Below, in pieces: positions 45,698 through 58,124 of a DNA stretch of 58,365 nt. Made by a program: the position numbers and the translations under genes. A model generated the notes under the pieces. The model ran no database searches and was not told where the DNA came from. It saw nothing but the letters and a program-made list of their open reading frames with translations. Numbering within the stretch: position 1 is the stretch's first letter; each line of letters begins with the position of its first letter. This DNA comes from Batkoa obscura. Taxonomy: Eukaryota; Entomophthoromycota; Entomophthoromycetes; Entomophthorales; Batkoaceae. The stretch covers positions 1-58,365 of the forward strand of contig JASVEC010000098.1 of the NCBI GenBank assembly GCA_030770535.1, in the 5' to 3' direction.

Positions 45698-47401
45698 ATG
45701 CAAACTTTCATAACTAAACTTCGAAATGGAATTTTTGAAAACTTCAATACAATAGGGAGGAGTACACAATATAAACATTGTAATTCATTTACATCAATCT
45801 TAAGAGCTACTTACAACAACCCAAGGTTTATGGAATTTTATAATAAAACAAAACAAAGAAAAGATATATTATCAAAGTTTACTATCGATAATAATAAACT
45901 TAATCAAGTAATGTATAAAATTAGTGCTTTAAGAGAAACAGGAAACAAAAATCAGCAAGTAGCGTTATTATCAACTATAGCTTCAGTATATTCTTTTGAT
46001 GAATGTAAGAGTTTTGGGTTTAATATAAATAGAAATCAATATGATTATTCAAAAACAAGTAATAATAATAAAATATCAACATTAAAACCTATTATTAAAA
46101 ATACAAAAAAAATTAAAGATGACCAAATTGAAACTATCATACAATATTTACTAAATGATTCAACTATTTCATCAAGATTTAATAAAAAAAATAACGATAG
46201 TAAATATTCATCAGATAATATATATATATTAAATAAAAGTAGAAGAATGATATATAGTAAATATTTGAATGATCTAAGAGATAAAGCAGTAGCCAGGTCA
46301 ACGTTCTTTAAATATATACCAAGTAATTTCAAAAATCCAGCAAGAAAAACGGATCTATGTAATATATGTACCCAGTATACAGTTAGAAAAAAGTTATTTG
46401 AAAATAAAATAAATACAGCAAAAAACAAAGCAGAGATAGAAGAAATTTTCAACGAAGAAGAAAAATTATACAAATTACATAAATTCTGTGTTGATACTCA
46501 AAAAAACACATTTAATGAAACTATCAAAAAATTAAATAACAAAAGTTGTATAATAGTTTTAGATTTTAAACAAAATATGGAAATAGGGACAAGACCAGAT
46601 TCAATAAATCTAGATCATTATAATAAACAAGCTATATCAGTATTAGGCTTTGGTGTATTATATTTAAAAGATGATAAAACAATAGGCAAAGTTTACTTTG
46701 ATTATTTATCTGAAATATTGAATCATGATTCAGCATATGCAGGAGATTGTTTAATCGATTTAATCTCTACAGAGCTTCTATTTAAAAAGTTTACAAAAAT
46801 TAATATATGGGCAGATACAGGAAATCATTTTAGATCCCAAGAGTTTCTACACTATATGTTTGAAGAAATTCATAAAATAAATAGTAGTTTGAATGTTAAT
46901 CTTAATTTTTTTGCTGAGCATCATGGAAAAAGTATAGTTGATGGGCATTTTGGAAACCTTTCAAAATGGAAAAGTAGTTTTGAAGCGTTAGGTAAAATAG
47001 AAGATATCGATCAATTAATTTCAAGATTTGAGGCTTTTATTTGTGAGCATAATAAAATTAATAACTCAACTGTTAATAATGGGAAAACAGATATAATTTT
47101 TAAAAAGTATAAAAGAAACAAAAATACAAAAAGAATAATAGAGATGCAGGGCATTAAGAAGTATTTACATTTTATTAAACATAACAATAAACTACATTGT
47201 TATCCAGTATCTGATACATCAAAAAAAAGCGATATAGTCCCAATTAAAGTTATAGAGTCTATAGAAAACAGAAAAATTAAAAGATCGATCCCAGCTTACC
47301 TTACGAAGATAACAGAGAATTTAAAAATTTCGATATTTACTAAGCAAGTAAGTAGTTTGTTGAATGATAGAAATAGATTGTTAAATGTTAGGATTACTTA
47401 A
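45698..47401 (+). CDS. DDE-type transposase, copy 3 (567 aa, intact)
   Basis: All motifs of the family are present: LCNIC, VLDFKQNMEIG, WADTGNHF and EHHGKSIVDGHFG. It shares NINRN, SKTSNNN, LKP and NPARK with copy 1 and has MFEEI where the others have MFKEI or MFKQI. Frame fully open. Confidence 0.85.
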   Translation: MQTFITKLRNGIFENFNTIGRSTQYKHCNSFTSILRATYNNPRFMEFYNKTKQRKDILSKFTIDNNKLNQVMYKISALRETGNKNQQVALLSTIASVYSFDECKSFGFNINRNQYDYSKTSNNNKISTLKPIIKNTKKIKDDQIETIIQYLLNDSTISSRFNKKNNDSKYSSDNIYILNKSRRMIYSKYLNDLRDKAVARSTFFKYIPSNFKNPARKTDLCNICTQYTVRKKLFENKINTAKNKAEIEEIFNEEEKLYKLHKFCVDTQKNTFNETIKKLNNKSCIIVLDFKQNMEIGTRPDSINLDHYNKQAISVLGFGVLYLKDDKTIGKVYFDYLSEILNHDSAYAGDCLIDLISTELLFKKFTKINIWADTGNHFRSQEFLHYMFEEIHKINSSLNVNLNFFAEHHGKSIVDGHFGNLSKWKSSFEALGKIEDIDQLISRFEAFICEHNKINNSTVNNGKTDIIFKKYKRNKNTKRIIEMQGIKKYLHFIKHNNKLHCYPVSDTSKKSDIVPIKVIESIENRKIKRSIPAYLTKITENLKISIFTKQVSSLLNDRNRLLNVRIT

Positions 47402-47402
47402 G

Positions 47403-47561
47403 TTATTAATAGCTAAGTTAATAAATAGTCAAAGAACAAGTAACTGTAATAATATGTAAAAACTATTATTACTTGTACTATATAGGGATGGTCAATTATA
47501 GTTTTGGGGCTGACCACTCCCTCCCATGCAGCTATTTATTAACTTGGCAACATATTAATAA
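47403..47561 (+). other. Branched stem-loop after the transposase stop (copy 3)
   Basis: Same 159-nt fold. Hairpin B reads GGTCA (47490-47494) and TGACC (47511-47515) where the other copies have GGTTA and TAACC: both partners of one pair changed and pairing is kept. Hairpin A is perfect here (GTAATAATA/TATTATTAC). Confidence 0.7.
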
Positions 47562-47851
47562 TGTAATTATAACATTAAAGTAGTTTATTTATTTGATAAT
47601 AAATCTACGATGTTGGTTATAAAGCAGTTGATAATAAATATTTCTCAATTAAGCTTTATAAGAACATGTATTTAAGATCTAGTAGAAATTCAACTAACTT
47701 ACAGTATGAGCTATAATAGAATGATTTAGAACTGTGTTTGGGTACTTTTGTTTTAATAAAAGATGTGATTTTATAGAATTTTAAGCGAAGTTTTTAAAAT
47801 ACAAATTTTTTTAAAATTGGATAAAATAATGAAACTAATTCAGACAACCCC

Positions 47852-48481
47852 AATGATTATTGTGTGTTAAAAATGGAATATTTGTTACTGTTGCTTACAA
47901 TATATGAGGATGTATTTTTGTATTTAAGAATTTTACTGACAATTTTTCCACATAAATAGCGCTTAAAAAATGGAAAAATAATGAAACTAAAAAAAACAGC
48001 CCCATATATTCAATTTTGAAGAGTTGATATTAAAGAGTCAATATTAAACATATAGAGCAAGAAGCATGAATACAAATTCATTACCTTACATAAATTACAA
48101 CTATTTGGTAATTGTATAAATAATATTAAAACCTAGATAAACTCAAATAAGAATTATAAACGTATAATTGATACAAACTTTTTAATACGTTCATTTACTA
48201 CATATACTTATAGTGTACAGTAAAGCCTAGACCTTAATAATGATAGTTTTTATAAAGAAATATATAAATTTATAGGCTTTTACTAATTCTATCTTTTAAA
48301 AGTACCAAATAAGTTTAACTATAACAAAAATATATCTTGGTTTCTATAATGTAATTATATAATAATATTCTTGCAATCATTAATTTCATTTAATTATCCA
48401 TTTTAATTACCGTTTGTAAACCATAATTATCAAAGTAAGATGTAGAAAAAAAAACAAATTTATCACAAACTATATTTGTGA
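47852..48481. other. Intergenic region with one MITE
   Basis: 3' side of the HMG-box gene. Holds the MITE at 47903 and nothing else I can support. Confidence 0.55.
47903..48005 (-). repeat. MITE, about 100-bp family, copy 9 (reverse)
   Basis: TATGAGGATGTATTTTTG at the left and AAAAAACAGCCCCATA at the right. It lies 51 bp beyond the right end of transposon copy 3. Confidence 0.8.
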
Positions 48482-49363
48482 TTAATCAGAATAATCCATT
48501 CCTTGTTCATCAAATTGTTCATTAGGATCACGAGACTGTTCGAAGTCATCTTCGTAAAATGTTTCACCTTCTTCTTCAAGACCTCCTTCATTAGAATCTT
48601 CAAAATTTTCTTCGATAATTTGTGGTTCTGGTTTTTGACCATTACCTGGTGCATACGATGACATCTCTTTTTCATATCTTATTTTGTCTTGATCATACAT
48701 ACGATAATATTTCTATCATATTTTTAGCTTTGTCTTTATACGTAAATTCCAGTTGTTACCTCTTTTTCTGAATTATCAAGCTCTTTCCAGCGTGCTCCAA
48801 GTAATTTAGTAAGATCACTTAAAGTAGCATCTTGATTTTCTTCCCTCATTTTTGCTCTTTCGAGCTGACAAAACATAAAAAATGCGTTAGCTGGTCTTTT
48901 TGGTGCATTAGGATCTTTTTCAGGTCTTCTTTTTTCAACTACTACTTCTTCCTATAATTATGAATAACAGGTTTTCGAAACATAATATTTATTACGTCAG
49001 ATGATATATCACTGTCAACTGGTGAACCTTCGCGCATTTCTGTAAGCTTTTCAAGTAGAATACTAAATTTTTAGTTATTATTTTATAACTTTTTTCTTTA
49101 GATTTGTACCTCTTTTCAAATTTTAACTCTTTTAGTCGACGATCGTATTTTGCCATCTTTTTGGCTAAGTCTTCAGCTTCCTATTTTTGGCTTAATTTTA
49201 GTTTACTAAGTTACTATTGACTTACAGTTTCTGCATCTCGTACTTGTACTTTTAAAGATTTATACTTTCTTTTATATTTTGCATCATTTTTGTCTATCTA
49301 TTTTTAATATCAATTTCAAACTAATTATAATACAAAATTACCCTCCATTACTCTTGATGCCAT
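48482..49363 (-). CDS. HMG-box protein, Nhp10-like
   Basis: Chromatin protein; Nhp10 is a DNA-binding subunit of the INO80 remodeller. About six exons with short introns. The N-terminus MASRVMEDKNDAKYKRKYKS starts a basic coiled coil that continues with EDLAKKMAKYDRRLKELKFE and LLEKLTEMREGSPVDSDISS. The single HMG box reads DPNAPKRPANAFFMFCQLER, AKMREENQDATLSDLTKLLG and ARWKELDNSEKE, then YRMYDQDKIRYEKEM. A strongly acidic tail (EENFEDSNEGGLEEEGETFY) ends MDYSD. The coiled coil before the box fits Nhp10 better than Nhp6 or Hmo1. Start ATG at 49363 is followed after seven codons by an intron. Confidence 0.82.
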
Positions 49364-50337
49364 TAACAATGTAAATTAAAAAAGGTTTACAATTATTTAA
49401 ACTTTAAATGAGCTAGGTTTGTTATTTTGTCAACATGTTACTATCTATTTTGCCTAAAATCAAATCAGAATCCCATGTCACTTGGGCAATAAGCATTGGT
49501 TACTATTTATTCATTTTGTATCACTTGGTGCTTTTAATTTCAATTTCCCTAATTCAGTAAAATTAAAAGTTAATGTAAACTATTCCCTGCCCAAAAAATC
49601 CATATAATAACATTTAACAAGCTTTAAAGATATTAGTATTAACATTTAATTAATATAAGATAATCAAAAAAGCGATGTGTCTTAAAAAAAAGTGTATAAA
49701 CCATTTATAAAAGTTAATTATAGTCAATAAAATCGTTTTTAAAGTGCTATTGAGTTAAAACTAGTATTTTGATAAAAACACCCATCAAATATTATTTGTA
49801 AATAATTCTTTATGATGTGAAATTACTTTAGTTAAATAGGTAGCTATGTGCAATAGTTTAGTTATGGACAATGAGGTAAATAGCCCACTCTCATTTAGAA
49901 GCATAACCTTTTCAGTCAAACTTGATAGTTTAATAGATTTAATAGTCAACCATTATTTTAGTTCTTTTTATATTTCTAAGCAATTTTGTGGCACTTTAAA
50001 ATGGAAGTATAAAATTAAAAATAATAATTCAATATATAGAATGTTGATATCATAAGTAGTAATTAAGGGAAATATAAATAATAAAATAAAGAATTAAAAG
50101 GATACCAAGGCTACTGCAAATCAAGTCAATTGAATGCACAAAACTATCAAGCACTACAAACTAAAAGAATTGAAAAAATATAATATCCATGTTTAGCTTT
50201 ATTTTTAAGCTCTTATGAAGAAAAACAACTGCAAAAACAATAAAGTTATACGTGAATAAAATTTATAAAAAAAGATTGCTACTTCGGATAGCTATAGCAC
50301 TGTATAATTTAAAATTATAATTAATATAAATCATTTC
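49364..50337. other. Intergenic, MITE fragment, no supported gene
   Basis: Apart from a MITE fragment, only a 69-codon frame at 49846-50055 without family marks. Confidence 0.5.
49731..49795 (+). repeat. MITE fragment, copy 10
   Basis: Core TTTTTAAAGTGCTATTGAGT and a right end ATAAAAACACCCAT; the left end is missing. Confidence 0.5.
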
Positions 50338-51748
50338 TTATTTCTGGTCATCATTAGTAAGTGAATAATTCTCACTATTTCTTTTGATGATTTCTACAAC
50401 TGGACCAAGTAAGCGTACAAATGCTTTTTTACCAAGAGTGGCGCATTTTAGTCGACCACGAGCACTAACTGTGGCCTTTCTTGGTTCCTCATTCAGTAGT
50501 GCAAGTTCTAAATATTATAAAAAATAATCAAAAATAATTAAAAATAACGATTTAAAAATTACCTCCAAAATAGTCTCCCTTTTTCAATGAAGGTAAGCTA
50601 TGTGCGACACCATTTTCATCTGTTTTAGTTATTGAGGCTTCCCCAGATTCGATAATATAAAAGTTTTCGCCAGTATCCCCTTGTTTAAGTACAATTTCTC
50701 CATCATTATAAATAATTGATTCTAAAGCATCAGCAACCTTATGCCTTTCATAGGGCTCAAGGTTAGTCAACAAAGGAACCTCTTCAAGGAAGGATTCATA
50801 CATGCGACGTTTTCTAGAAGTTTGTTCCATCAAAATTTTTCTAAAAGTTACTCTATCCAATGCCCAAAGTACAGCATCCTCTGTACAAGTTACAGTTGCT
50901 GCACGTGGTGCATTATACATCAATGCTAATTCTCCAAAACTACCTCCTGCGCTATAAGAAAGCACTTTAACTTTACCACCATCTTTTTCAACATAAACAT
51001 CAAATGACCCGCTTTCTACCACATAAAAATAATCTCCTACCCCTCCCTGTACAATAATATCTTCCCCTCTAAAAACTCGCTTTTCTGACATGGCATCGAT
51101 AACGTCTTTGTGTTGTTCTTCATCAAGGTTTTTAAATAAAAAGTTATTAGATATAGAACTTTCAATCCGACTACGTTGTTCTGGGTTTTTATCTACATAG
51201 ATTTTAACAAATTCACCATCTTTTGTTGGTGCCATGGATTCAGCACTGATGGAGGTACGTCTGCCCCTATTATAAGATGGTGGCTCAAACGGAACATCAT
51301 CATCATCACTTGAAGATAACAGAAAACTACTATCTGAAGCAGCATCTGAAATTATTTCATTTCCAGATAAATATACATCACTTCCGTCTGTGGACTCTAA
51401 GGTATTAATTGGCTCTTCAGCTGAGAAATCAACTGGGAAATCAGCTGGAAGAGATATCAAATCTTTATTTTCATTAATAGAACGTTTTTGTATTTCGTTA
51501 TTGTTTTCAGCTCTAGTGACTAAAATAAAAGGTAAATTGTATTATTTAAACGATAATAAAAATAAGATACCTAAATTTAAAAGATTTAAACGCTGTTCAA
51601 TTAACTTTTGATTAAAATAATCAGCACAGTATTGATATATATCTTTTGGGTTATCTTTGGTAAGTTCCGCCTTTAATTTTTCACATAGAGTTTCTACAGA
51701 AGGAAAAAGCTCCTCGATAGAATAGTTTAAAGAAGAGTTATTGGACAT
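50338..51748 (-). CDS. cAMP-dependent protein kinase regulatory subunit
   Basis: Binds and inhibits the PKA catalytic subunit until cAMP is bound. Three exons. Exon 1 carries the dimerisation/docking helix ([39 protein letters not shown]). Exon 2 has an acidic linker and the inhibitor site [10 protein letters not shown], an RRxS phosphorylatable (type II-like) sequence. Cyclic-nucleotide domain A shows [16 protein letters not shown] and the phosphate-binding [16 protein letters not shown]. Domain B shows [16 protein letters not shown], and its phosphate cassette is joined across the last intron as YFGG then [16 protein letters not shown]. The protein ends [10 protein letters not shown]. All elements are complete. 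Confidence 0.95.
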
Positions 51749-53068
51749 GCTTCAATATTAAAATAACCTATTTTAAATGTTTCGTTCGTTCAACAATAAT
51801 ATCGTTATTATGTATTATAGATTTCAATCCTCTAATTTAATAATTAAATTGATTATAATACTCACTATTTTTAAAAAAAAGAGATTATTTCCTCCAAACT
51901 TAACGTTCAACTTATTTTAAGTTTCTAACTTAGCCAATTCAGTCACAATAAGTCGAATAGTTATTACTTAATTGGTTATTCCATTCTGCCACTTTTCTTT
52001 CATTGGTTTGCTAAATTTAATTCTTATTTAAAATGGAATCCTACTTTATAATTGCACATCATCAAAATTAAAATGACTTAAAGTAACCTAAAAAATAAGA
52101 CTTATATTCTGTGTAGCTAATAATAGAGACCGAGTTATTACTTATTTTTAAATTTAAGCTCTCAAATTTAAAAATATAAGTATAACTATTTCAAATAGAA
52201 GTTATTATGCTATATTACTGATGAAATTTATTTCCATAAGAATCAAGATTTTCAAAACCGGTATTTTTTATTATGAAAGTCTTATGGGTAAAAAAATTTA
52301 ATGTCAATTTTATAAAAATATTCTAAATTTAAAGTCATCAATTATTCCTTAACATGATCAAAGTAAAAAATAATGGTACCTTATACATCTCAATTGCCCA
52401 ACCTCAAAACTGAAGTTTATATTAAACTAGTTTTATACAATTTCAAGGTGTTGATTTAAAAAAATGAAACTAATTTTTACTTAATATTTTTAAACTCATT
52501 CAAGTTTTACAATAATTGTTCAAAATGAGATGCATCTTTTTTACTAATGATAAAAAAAGTATCCTATTTTATCAAAAGTAACTCTTTCATAAAAAACATT
52601 GAAATTGTAAATATTAATACTCTAAAAAAAATTCTATAGAATTTTCAATTTCTTGTTCAGAATAAAATTATATTTTAATAAATTTGATGCCTTTATTATC
52701 ATGTTTAACACTTTGTTGAAAAAAATAGTCTTCAATTATTTGTATGGTGTCATTAATTAGCTTTTAAACATTAATGAAAAAAGTGCAATTTCAACTTATT
52801 TTAAATAAAACGAGCAACACTATTGCATTTTTTAAAGTTCTATTTTGGAATTTTTTTATTGAAATGTATACAAAAATATGATGAATAAAAAGAACCAGTA
52901 TCAAGCTGCTTAAATATCAGTACGGTTACTATCAACTTAAAAGAATATTAAAAGAATAACTAAAGACACATTTTTTAAAAGACATTTCAAGCTAGGCAGT
53001 AGATTTAAGCCAATCGATATTTTATTTTAGCAAAAAAAGCAATAAATCTACTGTAGTAGCTTTCACAA
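51749..53068. other. Intergenic, no gene seen
   Basis: 1.3 kb, AT-rich, without supported features. Confidence 0.5.
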
Positions 53069-54371
53069 TTAAACGAACTTCTTCAACCATTTAGTAACCA
53101 TTTTCGCCATAAGGGAGGAATGATCTAAAACTCTTATTACTTGTTGCCATTAAAGAACAAGTAATAACTTACCTAATATAAAAGCATGGGGGATTTGTTG
53201 GTTACAAAGGAGGATATTAGCTAAATAAAAATTATTAAACTATACCGAAGTATACAATACAAATCTTTACCATTAGGAATTAATTCCTTCATATTAACAT
53301 AATGCTTTTCAGGTGCCCAGCCATCATTTTTGCCGTAGTAGATTGTTAACTTGTTCTCATTTTTAATATAAAATTCTTCATTTAAATCAGAGATTTGGAT
53401 CATTTCCTCAAATCCTGTCTGTAAACAATTTTGGGCATTTTTATGTGTACTAAAAATAATAGAAGTTAAGATTAATAATATAATATATGACATAATATAT
53501 ATCAAACAAAAGGATATAATGCTACATTATCTACGGTAATTGATGTATATCTATCGCTATGCCATGTAAAAAGTTTTACAGCTAAAAATTTAACCCAGCG
53601 TGGCAATAGACTTATCAAAAATATAATCCACATCGCTATCATCATCGGGTATTTTAAAAATAAAAACTAGCAATGATATAGAATGATCTGCTTAAAAAAA
53701 TAAATGTTCCTTACACTACACATTTTAATACCATTAGGTGTATTTCTGATATCACATAAAGCAGGGAACAAGTTGATTATATGCTTAATATTATAATCTG
53801 GTCTTTGTTTTAAAACCTTCATATATATGTTAAAGTATAAAAAATGAATAATTCTATAGACTTACTTGTTCAGTTAACCAGCCACCCATAGAATGGGACA
53901 TAAAAAAATAATCAGTATCCTTTGGGTAGCTTTCAACTATCTTATCTAAACAATGAAGTTTGAACTCCACTTGGTCATTTAAACTATATATACTTTCTGA
54001 GACCAGGTTTAAACTTTGACTTGAGCTATGCCCTACATGGCCAACTATTTTTAATTTCATTAGTTACCTATTATTTTGGTTAATATTATATTTCTTTACT
54101 CAGTATGATCTCCAAACATCGGTTCAAGTTATTATAAATTTGGTCTAAAAAATCAATATAATACTCAGGGATACCAGGATTTCCTATTGTACAAAAATGA
54201 AATCCTTCGTATATAAACACCCCTCCCTTATTTACCTGGATAAAAGATTAGCACTTTTTTTATATCTTTATTCCCATTTTGTGGCCATAGGTAAGAGACT
54301 GCTCCCATCTTCAATTCAGGTATCGAAAATATACTTTTATATGGTAGCTTCAAATATTTTAAATTGTCCAT
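53069..54371 (-). CDS. Lipid-droplet-associated hydrolase (LDAH) homologue, paralogue A
   Basis: Alpha/beta hydrolase of the LDAH family, at lipid droplets in animals. About seven exons. N-terminus MDNLKYLKLPYKSIFSIPEL, then IFYPGNPGIPEYYIDFLDQI (oxyanion side), LEIILIGHVGHSSS, SIYSLNDQVEFKLHCLDKIV and the nucleophile elbow FFMSHSMGGWLTEQ. After it come VLKQRPDYNIKHIINLFPAL and a hydrophobic stretch around PMMIAMWIIFLISLLPRWVK. The acid region is LTIYYGKNDGWAPEKHYVNM, and the histidine is in NQQIPHAFIL, followed by DHSSLMAKMVTKWLKKFV. The SLNDQVEFK and IPHAF motifs are characteristic. It is the downstream member of a tandem pair. Intron borders around 53200-53560 are less certain. Confidence 0.82.
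53616..54053. repeat. Near-identical tract, matches 55476-55913
   Basis: 438 bp identical to the paralogue except one base (54028), across exons and introns, while the sequence on both sides is clearly diverged. Confidence 0.95.
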
Positions 54372-54723
54372 TGTTTTTTTAAATACAAATAAATGAAAAG
54401 GATATTTTTCTTTTTATCATTATATATCCTTTTTTCTACTATATTTCCTGAGTTATCAAATGATTTATTGAAGCTTGATAGAATAACACGATTGAAGAAA
54501 ATGGGCATTATATTGTAGTTGTAATGATACTACACTTTTGAATACGTCATATACACTTTTTTAAAAAACTTGGCAAACTTATTACATTTACAACAATTTA
54601 TTTTGATTACTCAGCATATTAATTTAAATTAATTGGCAATTTATTTTAGTCAAGTTAGCAAAATGTTTTGACATTAAATAGCAAGCTACTTCATGTATTA
54701 TTGAAAAGCAGTATTTTAATACA

Positions 54724-54821
54724 TATGGGAGTGTTTTTTCTTTATTTCACCACTTTTTCAGGTGGTATTTGAGTAGAAAGGTTATCATTAAAATCCTCAA
54801 ATAAAAAAACATGTCCCCATA
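54724..54821 (+). repeat. MITE, about 100-bp family, copy 11
   Basis: TATGGGAGTGTTTTTTC at the left and ACATGTCCCCATA at the right; core GGTATTTGAGTAG. It sits between the two LDAH paralogues. Confidence 0.75.
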
Positions 54822-54934
54822 TGTTACAATGAGACAAAAAATAAATATATAGTCTTTAAAGAACCATATTTAAAATAATTATACTTCAATTCTATAAGGC
54901 ATTAATTTTAACTCCTTTATTGATGTTGGTATTA

Positions 54935-56234
54935 CTAAACAAGTTCTGCCAACCACTTAGTAACTTTTTCAGCCATAATCGGAGAATGATCTAAAAATAT
55001 TACTTGTCATCACTTAATAAAAAATGACTTACCCAATACGAAAGCATGTGGAAGTTTTTGATCACAAAAATGAATATTGGCTAAATAGTTAATATATAAA
55101 TAAATTACAAATAAACAATGTCAATTTTACCATTAGGAATTAATTTCTTCATATTAACATAGTGTTGTTTAGGTGACCACCCATCATTTTCACCATAATA
55201 TATAGTTAACTTGTTCTCATTTTTAATATAAAATTCTTCATTTAAATCAGAGATTTGAGTCATTTCTTGAAAGCCCATATTTAAGCTATTCTGGGCATTT
55301 TTATGCGTATTTACAATAATATAGGTTAGGGCTAATAACACAATATACAATATAATATATAACAAACAAAAGGATATAATAACAAGTTATCGATAGTAAT
55401 TGCTGTGTTCCTATCGTTTTGTCTCGTATAAATTTTTGTAATATAAAATTTCAACCAACGTGGTAATAAACTAAACAAAAATATAATCCACATCGCTATC
55501 ATCATCGGGTATTTTAAAAATAAAAACTAGCAATGATATAGAATGATCTGCTTAAAAAAATAAATGTTCCTTACACTACACATTTTAATACCATTAGGTG
55601 TATTTCTGATATCACATAAAGCAGGGAACAAGTTGATTATATGCTTAATATTATAATCTGGTCTTTGTTTTAAAACCTTCATATATATGTTAAAGTATAA
55701 AAAATGAATAATTCTATAGACTTACTTGTTCAGTTAACCAGCCACCCATAGAATGGGACATAAAAAAATAATCAGTATCCTTTGGGTAGCTTTCAACTAT
55801 CTTATCTAAACAATGAAGTTTGAACTCCACTTGGTCATTTAAACTATATATACTTTCTGAGACCAGGTTTAAACTTTGACTTGAGCTTTGCCCTACATGG
55901 CCAACTATTTTTATAAATATATTAGATGTATGCTAAATTCTTTTTATCGTTCTCATTTACTTAATATAATCTCCAACTTTTGATCTAATTTATTGTAAAC
56001 TTGGTCTAAAAAATCAATGTAATACTCTGGGCATCCAGGATTTCCTGATTTAAAAAATAAAAGTCAACTATACATTGAATCTTACTTCTCATATTTACCT
56101 GGAAAAAATATCAATACTTTATTTTTACGCTTGATTTCGCTTTGTGGCCAAAGATAAGATATCGCCCCCATTTTTATTTTAGGTATGAAAAATACACTCT
56201 TATATGGTAATCTTAAATACTTTATATTGTTCAT
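54935..56234 (-). CDS. Lipid-droplet-associated hydrolase (LDAH) homologue, paralogue B
   Basis: Same exon plan as paralogue A. Start MNNIKYLRLPYKSVFFIPKI, then FFPGNPGCPEYYIDFLDQVY, LEIILIGHVGQSSS (one residue change at the end of the shared tract), SHSMGGWLTEQ, LTIYYGENDGWSPKQHYVNM and a last exon DHSPIMAEKVTKWLAELV. Catalytic Ser, acid and His regions are all present, so both copies may be active. The N- and C-terminal exons differ from A by many residues, so the duplication itself is not recent even though the middle is. Confidence 0.82.
55476..55913. repeat. Near-identical tract, matches 53616-54053
   Basis: Partner of the tract in paralogue A, offset 1860 bp. Confidence 0.95.
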
Positions 56235-56921
56235 TGTTTTATTGAATATTGAAAAGTAAAAAAGGGGCTCATTGATTTAAATGCTTTTTATACTATTTTT
56301 TGTGCTATCATTTATTTATTTTCTTGCCCCTTAAGGGGAAGCTTTTTGCTATAATTTCTCGAAATCTGAAATGACCTTAATCTCCAATTTGATTGGTTAA
56401 ATGCTAAATATAGAATTCTTTGAAAGGAAAGGAGATAATCACCAACCGTGTATTCGTAACAATAATTGTACTATTGACCACCTATATAGAACGAATGTTA
56501 TATTGGGTTTAAGTTTGAGGAGTATTTTAAGTATTAGTGTATAGTAAACCGTTTATAGCATCAAATAATACATAATATAGCCTATATTTCGTATTTAAGT
56601 TTTATACTTATTTTCTGTCTATATTTCCTGACATACTTTTTTCACTTATGTTTTTAGTTCCTATTTTCAGTTTATGTAAATATAAAGGACATAAATTCTA
56701 TCAAGTACTTCAGTGTGTTAAATAACTATAATAACTTATGACGAAATGTTTGAAAGCTCACTTTCGAAAACTCAAGATCCCATAAAATCTCTACCAAAAA
56801 TCTCGTGCGTTAGTAAAAAATGAACAAAAGATAAAATTAACCAATAAAATAAGCAATAGATTAATTAACCTGTCCGAATTAAATTTCATGCCTAAATCTC
56901 GCTCATTTTCTTTTTTATAAA
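56235..56921. promoter_or_regulatory. Divergent promoter region, LDAH-B / Cox13
   Basis: 687 bp between divergent start codons. No gene or repeat is seen. A pyrimidine-rich stretch (CTCATTTTCTTTTTTAT) lies just before the Cox13 ATG. Confidence 0.5.
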
Positions 56922-57499
56922 ATGTTAACCAGTAGACTCTTCTTCAATAGTACCAAAGCTAGTGCACGTAGTAGCTTACGTCAATATTCTTCTACTGCTT
57001 CTTCTTCAGCTAGAGAAAAGTATTTTGAAGAATTAAAGCATACCCAAGAGCATGCTAAAAGTAAATTTTTGACAATTTAAATATAAAAAAATAAAGACAC
57101 AATAAAATAAAAAATACATTCAGGACAAATACTAAAAAAATTAAATAGAGGCCACCAATACCTGGCGTTTAATCTCATTATACGTTGCAGGTCCAATTTT
57201 AATTGTTACCTCTTATAACGCTTATCGTATTGCTAAAGATCATGAAGAACACATGAAGCACCACCCTTATGAGTTCAAACCATGGCCTCATCTTCGTATT
57301 CGTAATAAGGTAACTTTTTTTCACTTCTAACTAATTTTTGGTCTGACCTTCTTTTTTTTAGGCTTTCCCATTCGGCGATGGTAATATCATATGATTAAGC
57401 AGATAAAAGTGAATGAGTTTTAATATATATTTCTATTTAGGTGACCATACTCTCTTCCATAACCCATCTATCAATTTAGATCCACCAAAGGATAACTAA
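56922..57499 (+). CDS. COX13: Cytochrome c oxidase subunit 6A (Cox13)
   Basis: Nuclear-encoded subunit of respiratory complex IV. Four exons. The N-terminus MLTSRLFFNSTKASARSSLR with QYSSTASSS is a typical mitochondrial presequence. After the first intron (57058-57141 region) the chain reads KATNTWRLISLYVAGPILIV, one membrane helix, then TSYNAYRIAKDHEEHMKHHP and YEFKPWPHLRIRNKAFPFGD. The last exon gives GDHTLFHNPSINLDPPKDN. The KPWPHLRIRNK.FP.GDG.HTLFHN block is the family signature. Its presence shows an aerobic organism. Confidence 0.93.
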
Positions 57500-58124
57500 G
57501 ATTTTTATTTCAATATGGAATAAATCAAAGTTTTTAAGTTAACTTAAACTGTGTCACTATTTCAATATTTTGTTGGCAATGAGTAGTTTTTTAAAAATTT
57601 CATTTATCTTGGGATGGTTTTGTTAAAAACAATATTTTTATATTTATAGTAAAATTATATTAAAATAAAAAAATGCTTTCAAAATGTAGGATTTTTTTTT
57701 AATTAATATACATGTTATTGATATTACAAATAAAGTTTCAAGAAATAACCATCAAATATAATAAGTGTAATGACATATGATGAAGTATATAAAAATCTAT
57801 TTCCTCAAAATTTTGTTTAGTTTAATTGTATAAAAATTGCATACATAAGTTTATTTTATTAAAATTGTACATTATATCATTTAATCTTATATGTCATTAA
57901 ATAATATAAACTTGGATAATGATGCTGTTTATCTTGAGCTTGAATCTTATTGCAATTAAATCTCAAAAATATTTCAAAAATTAATCAATCAAAAGAATTT
58001 AAAGAATTTACTAGAAATAGAAAGTTACAATTATAAAAAAATTAATAATTTTCAAAAATAAAATAGTTTTATTTTTAAAATTCATTTTTTTTATTAAAAA
58101 AATATTTATAAAATATAACCATAG
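57500..58124. other. Intergenic, no gene seen
   Basis: AT-rich spacer with poly-A and poly-T runs before the last gene. Confidence 0.5.

Larger units (their letters stand above)
45388..47851 (+). mobile_element. DNA transposon copy 3, full length (2464 bp)
   Basis: Same termini and layout as the copies at 7292 and 9922. Flanks share only AAT, so the length of the target duplication is not settled. Nearest to copy 1 in the transposase (about five differences). Confidence 0.9.

Noticed and set aside
49846-50055. 69-codon frame between the HMG-box and PKA-R genes
   Set aside because: No recognisable domain or splice partners.
53221-53505. 94-codon frame beginning MIYIMSYIILL (and its partner at 55105-55365) as separate small membrane proteins
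   Set aside because: They are exons of the LDAH-like genes read into flanking introns. The GKNDGW/GENDGW block belongs to the hydrolase acid region.
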